Shown here: positions 7,041-16,439 of the stretch, piece after piece | Layout: each line of letters starts with the position of its first letter | How positions within the stretch are numbered: position 1 is the first letter of the stretch | Assembly: GCA_015065215.1 (NCBI GenBank) | Contig: SVQT01000005.1 | Location: 1-63,913, forward strand | Length of the DNA stretch: 63,913 nucleotides | DNA from: Oscillospiraceae bacterium | Lineage (GTDB): Bacteria; Bacillota; Clostridia; Oscillospirales; CAG-272 | Direction of reading: 5' to 3' | The notes under the pieces: generated by a model | What the model saw: only the letters and a program-made list of their open reading frames with translations | Told to the model about the DNA's origin: nothing | The model's database searches: none | Program-made: the position numbers and the translations under genes

Positions 7041-8594
7041 ATGATTTATTATACTGGAAAAACGGTAAAAGAATTGGAAAGGGAATTGCCCGTTTACGGG
7101 GCATATGATGTGATCGTGGTCGGTGGCGGCGTTGCCGGTGTCGGCGCGGCTATGGCGGCAGGTAAGCGTGGCTGTAAAACCCTTTTGCTGGAGGCGACCT
7201 CAGCATTGGGCGGTCTTGTTACCATGGGTCTTGTCAATATCCCGTTGGATTTTGTGTCCGGCCTTGGCAAAGAGATGATGAACGAATTGGATGCCATTGA
7301 GGGCCACTGGCACCGCAATACAGACCCTGAAAAACATAAGCTGGTGCTGGATCGCATGATCAGAAAGTATCATGTTGAGGTGCTGTTTGTCACCTCTGTG
7401 GTAGATGCCATCATGGATGGCGATACCGTGAAGGGTGTGGTCATTCAGACCAAAACCGGCCGCCGCGCCGTATTTGGCAAGCGTTTTGTGGATGCCAGCG
7501 GCGATTCTGATCTGGCCTACTATGCCGGTGCCGAGACTGTTTCGGGCAGACCCGGGGACGGTATGAGCCAGGCCTGCTCGCTGGAATTTACTTTGGGTGG
7601 CGTGAATTGGGAGACCTATCGGAATTCAGATCTGAAAAAGAACGATCCCCGTTGGGTCAAGCGTATCCGCGAGGATCTGGCAAGCGGACTACTGCCTTAC
7701 GAATCGGATAATCACCTGAATTGGATCACCCACCTGCCCGGCAGGCCGCAGCATTGCGGTATGGACGAGGTGAGCATCTGCTTTGTGCATTCCCGTCGTT
7801 GCTTCCCGTTGGATCCAAGTGATCTGACCCGTATGTATTTTGAAGGCAGAGAGCAGTCGCATATGCTGGCGGCATATATTAAGAAGGCTATCCCGGGCTT
7901 TGAGAATTCTTACCTGACCGCCACAGCCTCCTTGCTTGGCGTGCGAGAGAGCCGCCGTATCGTCGGCGAGTACACGCTGACTGCTGAGGATATTGCCTTT
8001 ACACGTAAGCACGATGATGTGATCGCCATTTCCAATCACGGCTATGATATTCACAATTTTGAAGAAACCGGTAACATCAAGTGGGCGCCCATTGAATTGA
8101 ATGGAGAAACGCAGTATGTCATCAGCAATTCGGGTGGCTTCGGCACCACGACGCCGCCCCCCGACGGCAAGCCGGTGGTGAATTGCAAGGGGCAGACTGC
8201 CGAATTTGCCGAATTTGAGCCGGGACTGTACTATGACATTCCTTATCGTTGTTTAGTGCCCGAACGGGTAGAGAATTTGCTTGCCGCAGGCAGAAATCTT
8301 TCCTCTGACGTTTACGCGCAATCTGGCGCGCGCCTGATCATGTGTTGCCTTTCTATGGGTGAGGCGGCAGGGACCGCCGCCGCGCTATCCTTGGCAAAGG
8401 ACATCACGCCAAGACAGGTGGATCGCCGTGAGCTACAGCGTGAGTTGATCGCCAACGGTTGCAATCTGGGGCAGAATATGCGCGAGATCCCCGGTATTGG
8501 TAGTGGTGATTTCGAGGAGAACTATCAGAATCCCGAATTCCGTGCGGATGCCCGTGTGATTCAAAATGCTGCCAATGAATTTACAAGAAAATAA
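7041..8594 (+). CDS. FAD-dependent oxidoreductase (FAD_oxidored type)
   Basis: DVIVVGGGVAGVGAAMAAGKRGCKTLLLEAT Rossmann motif; C-terminal RNLSSDVYAQSGARLIMCCLSMGEAAGTAAALS. Confidence 0.9.
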   Translation: MIYYTGKTVKELERELPVYGAYDVIVVGGGVAGVGAAMAAGKRGCKTLLLEATSALGGLVTMGLVNIPLDFVSGLGKEMMNELDAIEGHWHRNTDPEKHKLVLDRMIRKYHVEVLFVTSVVDAIMDGDTVKGVVIQTKTGRRAVFGKRFVDASGDSDLAYYAGAETVSGRPGDGMSQACSLEFTLGGVNWETYRNSDLKKNDPRWVKRIREDLASGLLPYESDNHLNWITHLPGRPQHCGMDEVSICFVHSRRCFPLDPSDLTRMYFEGREQSHMLAAYIKKAIPGFENSYLTATASLLGVRESRRIVGEYTLTAEDIAFTRKHDDVIAISNHGYDIHNFEETGNIKWAPIELNGETQYVISNSGGFGTTTPPPDGKPVVNCKGQTAEFAEFEPGLYYDIPYRCLVPERVENLLAAGRNLSSDVYAQSGARLIMCCLSMGEAAGTAAALSLAKDITPRQVDRRELQRELIANGCNLGQNMREIPGIGSGDFEENYQNPEFRADARVIQNAANEFTRK

Positions 8595-8639
8595 GCAAAG
8601 CCCGTCCGCAAAATGCTTGCGGGCGGGCTTTGCTTATTT
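8589..8639 (+). terminator. intrinsic terminator with 23-bp stem overlapping the stop codon
   Basis: AAATAAGCAAAGCCCGTCCGCAA-AATGC-TTGCGGGCGGGCTTTGCTTATTT. Confidence 0.85.
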
Positions 8640-8647
8640 GGCTCATA

Positions 8648-9385
8648 TTACAGTCTTTTGCGGCAGCCGTCGATCTGAATATTCTGCCCCGAAATATAGC
8701 CTGCCCCCTCGCTTGCAAGGAAGCAGATGAGGTTGGCGTTCTCGCGGTCACTGCCCGTCCTGCCCATATAGGAAAGAGAGGAGGAGGTCACGGCATCCAC
8801 GTTCTCGTCCGAGGAGTCGGAAACGCTGCCGGGGGAGATGGCGTTCACCGTCACGCCCTTATCGGCAACCTCCTTGGCAAGTGCCTTGGTGAGGGAGATG
8901 ACCGCACCCTTGGTGGCGGAGTAGGCGGTCATGGTGCCGTTGCCGTAAACGCCTGCCACCGATGCCACGTTGATCACGCGACCAAAGCCCTGTGTCAGCA
9001 TGGCGGGCAGTACCGCACGGGTCACGTATACAGTGCCGAACACGTTGATGTTAAAAAACAGATGCCATTTCTCGGCGGAAAGCTCGGTGAAGGGGGTAAA
9101 CTCTCGCCAGAGCGCCGCGTTGTTCACCAGAATGTCGATCTTGCCGAAGTGCGCCATGACGGTGGCGATCACATCGTTTACCTTGGCCTCGTCGCTGATG
9201 TCGCAGACAAAGCTCTGCGCGTCACGCCCGAGGGCGGCACACTCCGCCTTGACGGCATTCAGCTTTTCCTCATTGATATCCAGCAATATCATGTCCGCGC
9301 CCCGCTCTGCCAGCTGCAGCGCCGTGGCTCTGCCAATGCCTACGGCAGCACCGGTCACCAGGGCGACCTTGTTACTAAAATCCAT
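8648..9385 (-). CDS. SDR family oxidoreductase
   Basis: VTGAAVGIGRATA; NNAALW; YSATKGA motifs. Confidence 0.9.
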   Translation of the reverse strand: MDFSNKVALVTGAAVGIGRATALQLAERGADMILLDINEEKLNAVKAECAALGRDAQSFVCDISDEAKVNDVIATVMAHFGKIDILVNNAALWREFTPFTELSAEKWHLFFNINVFGTVYVTRAVLPAMLTQGFGRVINVASVAGVYGNGTMTAYSATKGAVISLTKALAKEVADKGVTVNAISPGSVSDSSDENVDAVTSSSLSYMGRTGSDRENANLICFLASEGAGYISGQNIQIDGCRKRL

Positions 9386-9400
9386 GCACGTGTCTCCTTT

Positions 9401-10198
9401 TTAAAGTCTTTCCTTCGGCAGATAGTCAAAATTATCCAGTACCGCACGGGCGGCGCGGAGCAGGGGCTGATCCTTGGAGGAGCGCGCATCGTACTGCTGC
9501 ACGCACAGTCCCATCACGCAGCCCAGCGCCGGGCCGATCATACGGTGGAAGCGGCAATGGGTGCCCCCCGAGAGAAAGAGGAAGGGGATATCCAGCTCTT
9601 TTTTCAGCAGCGTTGTGATGCGCAGATTTTCCATTTCCTCCTCTGCCGAGTTGCCCGCAGTGACGATTTTCACAATATCCGCGCCGCGCTTTTGTTGCTC
9701 GAAGGCGATACGCAGCACCTCCTCGGCAGGGGTGTATTTCAGCACGTGCGAGGACATCAGCACCTCACCTCCCGCCTCGTGGATGCGGTCGATGAGGCGT
9801 CGCTGCTTGTCAATGGCGGCGGCATCCATAGTGAGCTCGTTTTCCTCGCGGTGATAATAGTCGCCCATCACGTCGCAAAGGGTAGCGCCCCATTTGGCAA
9901 GGTCGACCAGCTCATCGCCGATCTCGTCGTCGCTTTTACCCTTGTTAAAGCCGTGGCGATAGTTGGTTATATAAACGGGGCGGTTGCCCATATAGCGTAG
10001 CACGCGCTTGATCTCTTCCTCGGTGCGCTGGGTGGGATCCATGCGGCAGATCTGATAGCCGTAGGCATCTGCTCCCTCAAAGGCGGCGTTGCGGGCGGTG
10101 ATGATCGCCTGATCTGCCGTCTCGGTGATCACCATGCAGCACAGCAGCGGCTTGTTTTGCCCAAGAAATGTCGGCTTTTGTTGCATACGTAACCTCAC
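9401..10198 (-). CDS. class I 3-dehydroquinate dehydratase (AroD)-like protein
   Basis: Counterparts of the catalytic His (LMSSHVLKYTP), Schiff-base Lys (ADIVKIVT) and Arg (HRMIGPALG). Confidence 0.7.
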   Translation of the reverse strand: MRLRMQQKPTFLGQNKPLLCCMVITETADQAIITARNAAFEGADAYGYQICRMDPTQRTEEEIKRVLRYMGNRPVYITNYRHGFNKGKSDDEIGDELVDLAKWGATLCDVMGDYYHREENELTMDAAAIDKQRRLIDRIHEAGGEVLMSSHVLKYTPAEEVLRIAFEQQKRGADIVKIVTAGNSAEEEMENLRITTLLKKELDIPFLFLSGGTHCRFHRMIGPALGCVMGLCVQQYDARSSKDQPLLRAARAVLDNFDYLPKERL

Positions 10199-10965
10199 TT
10201 TTCGTATTTCAGACGTTGCATCGCGTCACGTCCGCCGTCGATTAAAAGATTGGTGCCGTTGACGAACTGTCCCTTGTCGGAGGCGACAAACAGCACCAGA
10301 TCAATGATCTCCTGCGGGTCGGCGGCGCGGTTTAGCATGGTGCGCATATTGGCCATGGCGGCGCGGGTCAGAACGGGGCCGGGGGAGATGCACACGCAGC
10401 GCACGCCGTAGCGAGCACCCGCCTGCGCCACCGACTTGGTAAAGCCGTTCATCAAGGCGGATTTGGCGGTGGGATAGTCCACACCGATGCGATCCCCCTC
10501 AATACCCGAGATCGAGCCGATGTTGATGATCAGACCGCTTTTCTGTTCTCGCATCTGCGACAGCACGGCGTGGGCAAAGTAAAAGGGCCCTTTGAGATTG
10601 ACGTCCAGTCCCCATTCGTACACGTCGATGGGCACGTCGCAAAAATCCTTGCCCTTGGTGTCGGCCTTCAGCATACGGACGGCTGTTCCGCCTGCAAAAT
10701 TGGCCATAACGTCGATGCGGCCGAACTCGCTGACCGCTCTGTCGCGGGCGGCGCAGACCTGTGCGTAGTCCCGTACGTCACAAAGCGCGCCTACGGCCCG
10801 TCCAACACCCTTTTGGTTAATCTCGTTGACTTTTTCGTTTAAAACGGCTTCGTTCACGTCGCACATCAATACATTGCCGCCTTCGGCGGCAAAGCATTGT
10901 GCAAACAGCAGCCCCATGCCCGAGGCGGCACCGGTGGAAATGGCGACTTGGTTTTGAAATCTCAT
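10195..10965 (-). CDS. SDR family oxidoreductase
   Basis: STGAASGMG; NFAGG; YPTAKSA motifs; start MRFQNQ. Confidence 0.88.
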   Translation of the reverse strand: MRFQNQVAISTGAASGMGLLFAQCFAAEGGNVLMCDVNEAVLNEKVNEINQKGVGRAVGALCDVRDYAQVCAARDRAVSEFGRIDVMANFAGGTAVRMLKADTKGKDFCDVPIDVYEWGLDVNLKGPFYFAHAVLSQMREQKSGLIINIGSISGIEGDRIGVDYPTAKSALMNGFTKSVAQAGARYGVRCVCISPGPVLTRAAMANMRTMLNRAADPQEIIDLVLFVASDKGQFVNGTNLLIDGGRDAMQRLKYEK

Positions 10966-11083
10966 AGCGGTTCTCCTGTGGATACAATCATACTTCTTTT
11001 TCACTTTACTATAACACGACGGCAAAGTCAATAATCAAAAATGATATTTTTTGCGTTTTTCGATGCTAATGCCATGAAAACGA

Positions 11084-11112
11084 TTGTTTTTCTTGCCTTT
11101 TTGCGTTATAAT
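11084..11112 (+). promoter_or_regulatory. Sigma70-type promoter
   Basis: TTGTTT-N17-TATAAT upstream of the AraC gene. Confidence 0.55.
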
Positions 11113-11131
11113 GAATCAAAGAGGTGAGGAT

Positions 11132-11896
11132 ATGACAGATTTGCGCGCACTGACTCCAACCGAGGTTGTGGAGGCGATAACCGTCCACTCAGAAAAGGGA
11201 CGGTACCTGAAAATGGAGTGCCGAGCGTGGTACGGACTTTCCTTTTGCCGCGAGGGGGAGATCATCTATACGCAAAACGGCAAACAGACCCGCTCAGATA
11301 AAAGCTGTGCGGTGATATTGCCCATGGGCGGCTACTATGAGTTGGAGGGTAGCAGGACTGGGGATTTCCCCCTGATCAATTTTTTGTGTACCGAGGATTG
11401 CGCAATACGCGAATTTGTGCGTATCCCCTTGCGCAGTCCCGAAACCTATTGGCGTGATTTTGAAAGCCTGCGCGAGCTGACACTATTGGGGCGCAACCGC
11501 TTGAAGGTGCTCGCTCAGCTTTACGCTATGCTACACCGATTGGCACAGGAAAATGAAATGCAAAACGATGCCTTGGGGCCAATCGTGGCATATTTGGAGG
11601 AGCATTATGCCGATCCCCAGCTCTCCAATACCGTACTGGCGGCCCAGGGAAATATCAGCGAAGTTTATATGCGTCAGCTCTTTCGGGAAAAATACGGCAC
11701 CTCTCCAAAGCAGTATGTTTTGGAGCTTCGAATGCAAAAGGCAAGGCAGCTGTTGGGAGAGGGGAGCGCCTCAATCGGAGAAGTTGCCGCCTCCTGCGGT
11801 TTTACCGCAATCTATCATTTTTGCCGCGCTTTCAAGAGCGCGATTGGCCAAACACCTACTGAGTACCGCCGCCATAACCGAAAAACACTGCTGTGA
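11132..11896 (+). CDS. AraC family transcriptional regulator
   Basis: C-terminal AraC HTH (IGEVAASCGFTAIYHFCRAFKSAIGQTPTEYRR); start MTDLRAL with RBS GAGGTGAGG. Confidence 0.88.
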   Translation: MTDLRALTPTEVVEAITVHSEKGRYLKMECRAWYGLSFCREGEIIYTQNGKQTRSDKSCAVILPMGGYYELEGSRTGDFPLINFLCTEDCAIREFVRIPLRSPETYWRDFESLRELTLLGRNRLKVLAQLYAMLHRLAQENEMQNDALGPIVAYLEEHYADPQLSNTVLAAQGNISEVYMRQLFREKYGTSPKQYVLELRMQKARQLLGEGSASIGEVAASCGFTAIYHFCRAFKSAIGQTPTEYRRHNRKTLL

Positions 11897-11914
11897 TCCG
11901 TTTGACGGCAGTAG

Positions 11915-11978
11915 CAAAAAGGCATCAGCCATAGCGTTGCGCGCACACGCGCGCAACGCTATGGCTGATGCCTTTTTG
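11915..11978. terminator. bidirectional hairpin with 30-bp perfect stem
   Basis: CAAAAAGGCATCAGCCATAGCGTTGCGCGC-ACAC-GCGCGCAACGCTATGGCTGATGCCTTTTTG. Confidence 0.92.
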
Positions 11979-11987
11979 TTTGGTCTG

Positions 11988-13349
11988 TTATTTGCCGGCG
12001 CCCACTTTGGTTTCTTTCTTAGAAGGCGTTTTTTGGCTTATGTTGGTTGCTGCGTTTGGTGCGGCGGCAAGCATTTCCGCATCGGTCTTTCTCGCGCTGG
12101 TCTTGCCCTCAGGCTTAATTTCTCCCGCCCGCATCAGCGAGATCTTGGTGAGGGTGGGGCCGACAATCTCGTAGATCAGCACCGCAAACAGGGTGATTTG
12201 CGCTACAATGGCACCGCCATCGGCCAGATTTTGCGCCTTCATTGCCATACCAAGGGCAACGCCCGCCTGTGGGAAGAGGGTGATACCCAAGTATTTTACA
12301 ATGTTATCGTCGCAATGCATCATTTTAGCACTGCCAAAGGCACCGCCGTATTTGCCGGCGCACCGTGCCAAGATGTATAGCAAGCCAATGACCACGATCG
12401 CCCAATCGGTAAAGACCGAAAGCTCCAGCTCGGCACCGCTGAGTACGAAAAACAGAATGAATAAGGGGCCGGTCCAGCGGTCCAGACGGTCCATGAGCTC
12501 CTCCGAGAAGTCGCACACGTTACAGAAAATGGTGCCCAGCATCATGCAGGAAAGCAGGGGGGAGAAGGCCACGTGAACTTGGCCGATATGAAAACTCATG
12601 TTGGAAAGCGCGACGGTCAGCAGAACAAAGGCCACCGACATCGAAAGACGCTTGGAGCGGGAGTGGAAGAAGCGCTCGCAGAAAGTGAAGATAAAGCCCA
12701 TGACGGTGCCCAAAATCAGCGAGAGCACTACCTCCAGGATCGGTTCCAGCACAATAGAAAGTATGCTGACCTTGCCCGCGGAAATGGCATTGGCAACGCC
12801 AAAGGAAACGGCAAAGAGAACAAGGCCAACCGCATCGTCCAAGGCGACCACGGGCAGTAGCGTGGAGGTAAGGGGACCTTTCGCCTTATATTGTCGTACC
12901 ACCATCAACGTGGCGGCAGGGGCGGTGGCAGATGCCACGGCGCCCAGAACGATGGCAGCGGAAAGACTCAACTTATCCGGCATCATAAAGTGCAGAGCAA
13001 TCAGTACACCATCCACCAAAAGAGTGGTGACGACCGCCTGCAAAATGCCGATCACGGTGGCTTGCTTGCCGGTATGCTTTAGCTCAGAAAGGCGAAACTC
13101 ATTGCCGATGGAGAAGGCGATAAAGCCAAGTGCGATGTCGCACAGGATCGAGAATGCCTCCACTTGCCCCATGTTGTTAAAGCCAAGACCGGGAACGCCG
13201 ATCAGGCCAAGGCAGTAGGGACCTACCAAAATACCGGCCACCAGATAGGCCGTCACGGCAGGGAGCTTTAATATTTTCGCAAGGCGGGACAGCATTAAGC
13301 CCGCAAAAAGCGCAATGGAAAGAGAGAGCAGGATTTGCGTGAGTGACAT
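11988..13349 (-). CDS. cation:proton antiporter (CPA2/Na+:H+ antiporter type)
   Basis: Polytopic; GAVASATAPAATLMVV, DDAVGLVLFA; start MSLTQIL. Confidence 0.85.
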   Translation of the reverse strand: MSLTQILLSLSIALFAGLMLSRLAKILKLPAVTAYLVAGILVGPYCLGLIGVPGLGFNNMGQVEAFSILCDIALGFIAFSIGNEFRLSELKHTGKQATVIGILQAVVTTLLVDGVLIALHFMMPDKLSLSAAIVLGAVASATAPAATLMVVRQYKAKGPLTSTLLPVVALDDAVGLVLFAVSFGVANAISAGKVSILSIVLEPILEVVLSLILGTVMGFIFTFCERFFHSRSKRLSMSVAFVLLTVALSNMSFHIGQVHVAFSPLLSCMMLGTIFCNVCDFSEELMDRLDRWTGPLFILFFVLSGAELELSVFTDWAIVVIGLLYILARCAGKYGGAFGSAKMMHCDDNIVKYLGITLFPQAGVALGMAMKAQNLADGGAIVAQITLFAVLIYEIVGPTLTKISLMRAGEIKPEGKTSARKTDAEMLAAAPNAATNISQKTPSKKETKVGAGK

Positions 13350-13442
13350 ATGATCATCTCCTATTATATCGTAAAGTCCGAATAGCATCATACCACCTTT
13401 TGGTGATAAAGTCAAGGCGAAATCGAAATTTGCCGAAAAAGA

Positions 13443-14078
13443 TTAAAAATCTTTTGGGCAATGGCGTTCGCACGCATCAAGATAAGCGGTGATTTCTGCC
13501 TGACCGTGCGCAAAAGCGCCCAGTGGTACATAGTCGTGGGAGGCCAGAATGTGGCATAAAGGAAGGGTGCGCAGACGCCGGAGGCTTTCCCGGTAAAGAG
13601 AGGGATAACGTACGCCGTTTACGTACTTATCCACGCCGCGTTGCTGTAGGCAATCGCCGGAAATGAGCGTGCCTGTGGGCAGATGAAAATACCCAACCGA
13701 CTGCTTGGTGTGCCCTGGCAGGTGTAGCGCTTGCAAGCAATCAAAAAGCAGCTCACCGTCGGATAAGTGGCGATACGGTAGCGATTTTACCGCTTCACTG
13801 GCGTAGATCTCCATTTCGGGAAAGTGCTCCCGCAAGCGTGACGCGCCGCCGGCGTGATCACCGTGCGAGTGGGTAAGAAGTAAGGCTTGCGGCGGATCGG
13901 TCAGATCAAGCGCGCGCAGAGCCGGAAGAATGCGCTGATCCACGTCGCGATCGGTGGTAGCACAGTCGATCAGCAGATAGCCCTCACGCAAGCATATGAC
14001 AAAAACAGCTGTATAGATGCGCTCAAAGGGCACCTCGATTTTAAAAATGCCGTCAATCGGCTCGGTGATCTTCATCAT
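13443..14078 (-). CDS. MBL-fold metallo-hydrolase
   Basis: LLTHSHGDHAGGAS (HxHxDH-like), LPGHTKQSVGYF, ISGDCL. Confidence 0.9.
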   Translation of the reverse strand: MMKITEPIDGIFKIEVPFERIYTAVFVICLREGYLLIDCATTDRDVDQRILPALRALDLTDPPQALLLTHSHGDHAGGASRLREHFPEMEIYASEAVKSLPYRHLSDGELLFDCLQALHLPGHTKQSVGYFHLPTGTLISGDCLQQRGVDKYVNGVRYPSLYRESLRRLRTLPLCHILASHDYVPLGAFAHGQAEITAYLDACERHCPKDF

Positions 14079-14887
14079 ATCCCCCTATACGTGTCGCTTT
14101 TTTGCCGCAATTTGATGGGCGAAAAGCCGTACACTCTTTTGAATTTTTCTGAAAAATAATTGCTGTCGTTAAAGCCGCAGGCAAAGGCCACGGCAGAGAT
14201 CTTCAGGTGCGGCTCGCTTTTCAGCATTGCCTCGGCCCGTTGCAGGCGGAGCATGGTGAGATATTCCGAAAAGCCGAAGCCGGTCTCTTTTTTGAAAAGG
14301 CGCGAGAGATGCTCGGGGCTTATCGAAATGATCCTTGCCGTGTCGGAAAGGGTCACGGTCTCAGCATAGTGCGCTTTAATATGCGCCACCGCTTGCTCAA
14401 TGTAGGGTGGGAGGGGAGAGATGGAAAGGCAGCTCGCGGCATTCCGCACCAGCGTGTAAAAAAGCAGATGGAGATGTGTGGTCAGCACGCTTTCGGAGAG
14501 GGCATCGGGGTGCTGATACTCCTCACGGATCTGCCCGAGCAGTGCGCGCAGCTGCGGTACCAGCGCGGGGTTGCGGTAAAGATGCAGCAACGGCGGCAGC
14601 TTATCCATCACGTCGGCAGGAATGTAATGGCGCGAGCAGTTGATCAACGTGCGCGCCCGCCTTTTTTCGGGATAGAACGTCTTGTGCAGGGTGCCCTCAG
14701 GGATCAGCACCAGGTCTCCCGCCTCGACGTGATAGAGCTTGTTGTCTATGAAGTAGTGGCATTCGCCTTCCTCTAAAAAATACAGCTCAAAGGTGTTGTG
14801 ATAGTGCTTGGAGCCCGCCATGCTCTTGGCGTTGATCAGGTCCTCAAAGAAAAAATATCTGCCCTCGGTAGCAAGTGCCTTCGTCAT
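14075..14887 (-). CDS. cupin-AraC family transcriptional regulator
   Basis: N-terminal cupin (HYHNTFELYFLEEGECHYFID), C-terminal AraC HTH; start MTKALA. Confidence 0.88.
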   Translation of the reverse strand: MTKALATEGRYFFFEDLINAKSMAGSKHYHNTFELYFLEEGECHYFIDNKLYHVEAGDLVLIPEGTLHKTFYPEKRRARTLINCSRHYIPADVMDKLPPLLHLYRNPALVPQLRALLGQIREEYQHPDALSESVLTTHLHLLFYTLVRNAASCLSISPLPPYIEQAVAHIKAHYAETVTLSDTARIISISPEHLSRLFKKETGFGFSEYLTMLRLQRAEAMLKSEPHLKISAVAFACGFNDSNYFSEKFKRVYGFSPIKLRQKSDTYRGI

Positions 14888-15030
14888 GACTACACCTCCC
14901 TTTGCGGTCATTGTAGCATAGAATGTCAAAAAAATCAAGATTTTTGCGGTGAAAAGTCAAATTGATAGAGGAAACATAAATAAATTTGACTTATAATGAA
15001 AGTGAAAACAGCCAAAGGAGGCGTAAAAAT

Positions 15031-16428
15031 ATGAAGTATACACAAAACGGCGTAGAGGGCGTGAAGATCGCCTATGTGGGCGGTGGCTCGCGCGGATGGG
15101 CGTGGGGGCTGATGAGCGACCTTGTCTCCACTGCGGATATCAGCGGCGAAGTGCGCCTTTTTGATATTGATAAGCAGGCGGCAGAGCATAACGTGATCAT
15201 CGGCGAAAAATTCAATGCCGCCCCGGGGGCAAGGTCCCATTGGAGCTATCACGCCTTCGATACGCTCGGTGAGGCGCTGGACGGGGCGGACTTTGTGGTG
15301 ATCTCGATCCTGCCGGGCACTTTTGACGAAATGGAAAGTGACGTGCATACCCCCGAAAAATATGGCATTTATCAATCTGTGGGTGACACCTCCGGTCCTG
15401 GCGGTATCGTGCGGGCCCTTCGCGCGATCCCCATGTTCGAAGAGATCGCCGCAGGCATCCGCGACCATTGCCCCAAGGCGTGGGTTATCAACTACACCAA
15501 CCCCATGACGGTGCTGGTGCGTACCCTGTATCGCGTCTTCCCCGAGATCAAGGCGTTCGGCTGCTGCCACGAGGTGTTCGGCACCCAGAAGCTGCTTGCC
15601 ACCATGGTGACCGACAAGTACGGCATCGAGAATATTCCCCGTGACGAGATCAAGGTCACGGTAACGGGCGTGAACCATTTTACCTGGCTAACGAGTGCGA
15701 AATACCGCAATATGGATCTGATGCCCCTTTACGCGGAATACGCAAAACGGTATGCGGAAACAGGCTTTGCGCGCATCGGCAGCCATGACGATAACTGGAT
15801 GAACAACGTGTTTGCCTGCAACCATCGCGTCAAGTTTGATCTGTTCAACCGCTACGGTGCCATCGCTGCCGCAGGGGATCGCCATCTGGCGGAGTTCTGC
15901 CCCGGCAAGTGGTATCTTTCCTCTCCCGAGGCGGTCGTGGAATGGCATTTTGGTCTCACCCCTGTCTCCTGGCGCAAGGAGGATCTGGGCAAGCGCCTGC
16001 GCAAGAGCGCCCGTCGTCTTTCCGGTGAGGAGGCAGTCACTCTGCGCCCTACGGGAGAGGACGGGGTCAATCAGATCCGCGCCCTGCTGGGGCTGAACAC
16101 CATGGTCACCAACGTGAACCTGCCCAATGTGGGGCAGGTGCCGAACCTGCCCATGGGCGCTGTGGTAGAGACCAACGCGGTCTTTACCTCGGATAGCGTG
16201 ATCCCTGTGATGACGGGGGCTCTGCCGCAGACGATCTATCCGCTCATTGCCCGTATCGTTGGTGAGCAGGAAATGGTGGTTGAGGCAGCGCTCACGCGTA
16301 ATATCGAGCTGGCCTTCAACGCCTTTGTCAACGATCCGCTCGTTACCGTGGGGGGTGAGCAAGCGCGGGAGCTGTTTGACAAAATGCTGAAAAATACCCA
16401 AACGTACTTAAAAATGTATGCTATTTAA
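15031..16428 (+). CDS. glycoside hydrolase family 4 (alpha-glucosidase/galactosidase type, NAD-dependent)
   Basis: KIAYVGGGSRGWAWGLMSDL, VINYTNPM, CCHEVFG, GVNHFTWL GH4 motifs; start MKYTQN. Confidence 0.9.
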   Translation: MKYTQNGVEGVKIAYVGGGSRGWAWGLMSDLVSTADISGEVRLFDIDKQAAEHNVIIGEKFNAAPGARSHWSYHAFDTLGEALDGADFVVISILPGTFDEMESDVHTPEKYGIYQSVGDTSGPGGIVRALRAIPMFEEIAAGIRDHCPKAWVINYTNPMTVLVRTLYRVFPEIKAFGCCHEVFGTQKLLATMVTDKYGIENIPRDEIKVTVTGVNHFTWLTSAKYRNMDLMPLYAEYAKRYAETGFARIGSHDDNWMNNVFACNHRVKFDLFNRYGAIAAAGDRHLAEFCPGKWYLSSPEAVVEWHFGLTPVSWRKEDLGKRLRKSARRLSGEEAVTLRPTGEDGVNQIRALLGLNTMVTNVNLPNVGQVPNLPMGAVVETNAVFTSDSVIPVMTGALPQTIYPLIARIVGEQEMVVEAALTRNIELAFNAFVNDPLVTVGGEQARELFDKMLKNTQTYLKMYAI

Positions 16429-16439
16429 AGGAGAACACT

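Noticed and set aside
8630-10000. 456-aa plus-strand ORF
   Set aside because: Antisense to the SDR and dehydroquinase-like genes, which have clear domain motifs; composition typical of shadow ORFs.
15031-16428. Calling GH4 gene melA or a specific alpha-galactosidase
   Set aside because: Family is clear but substrate cannot be assigned from sequence alone.
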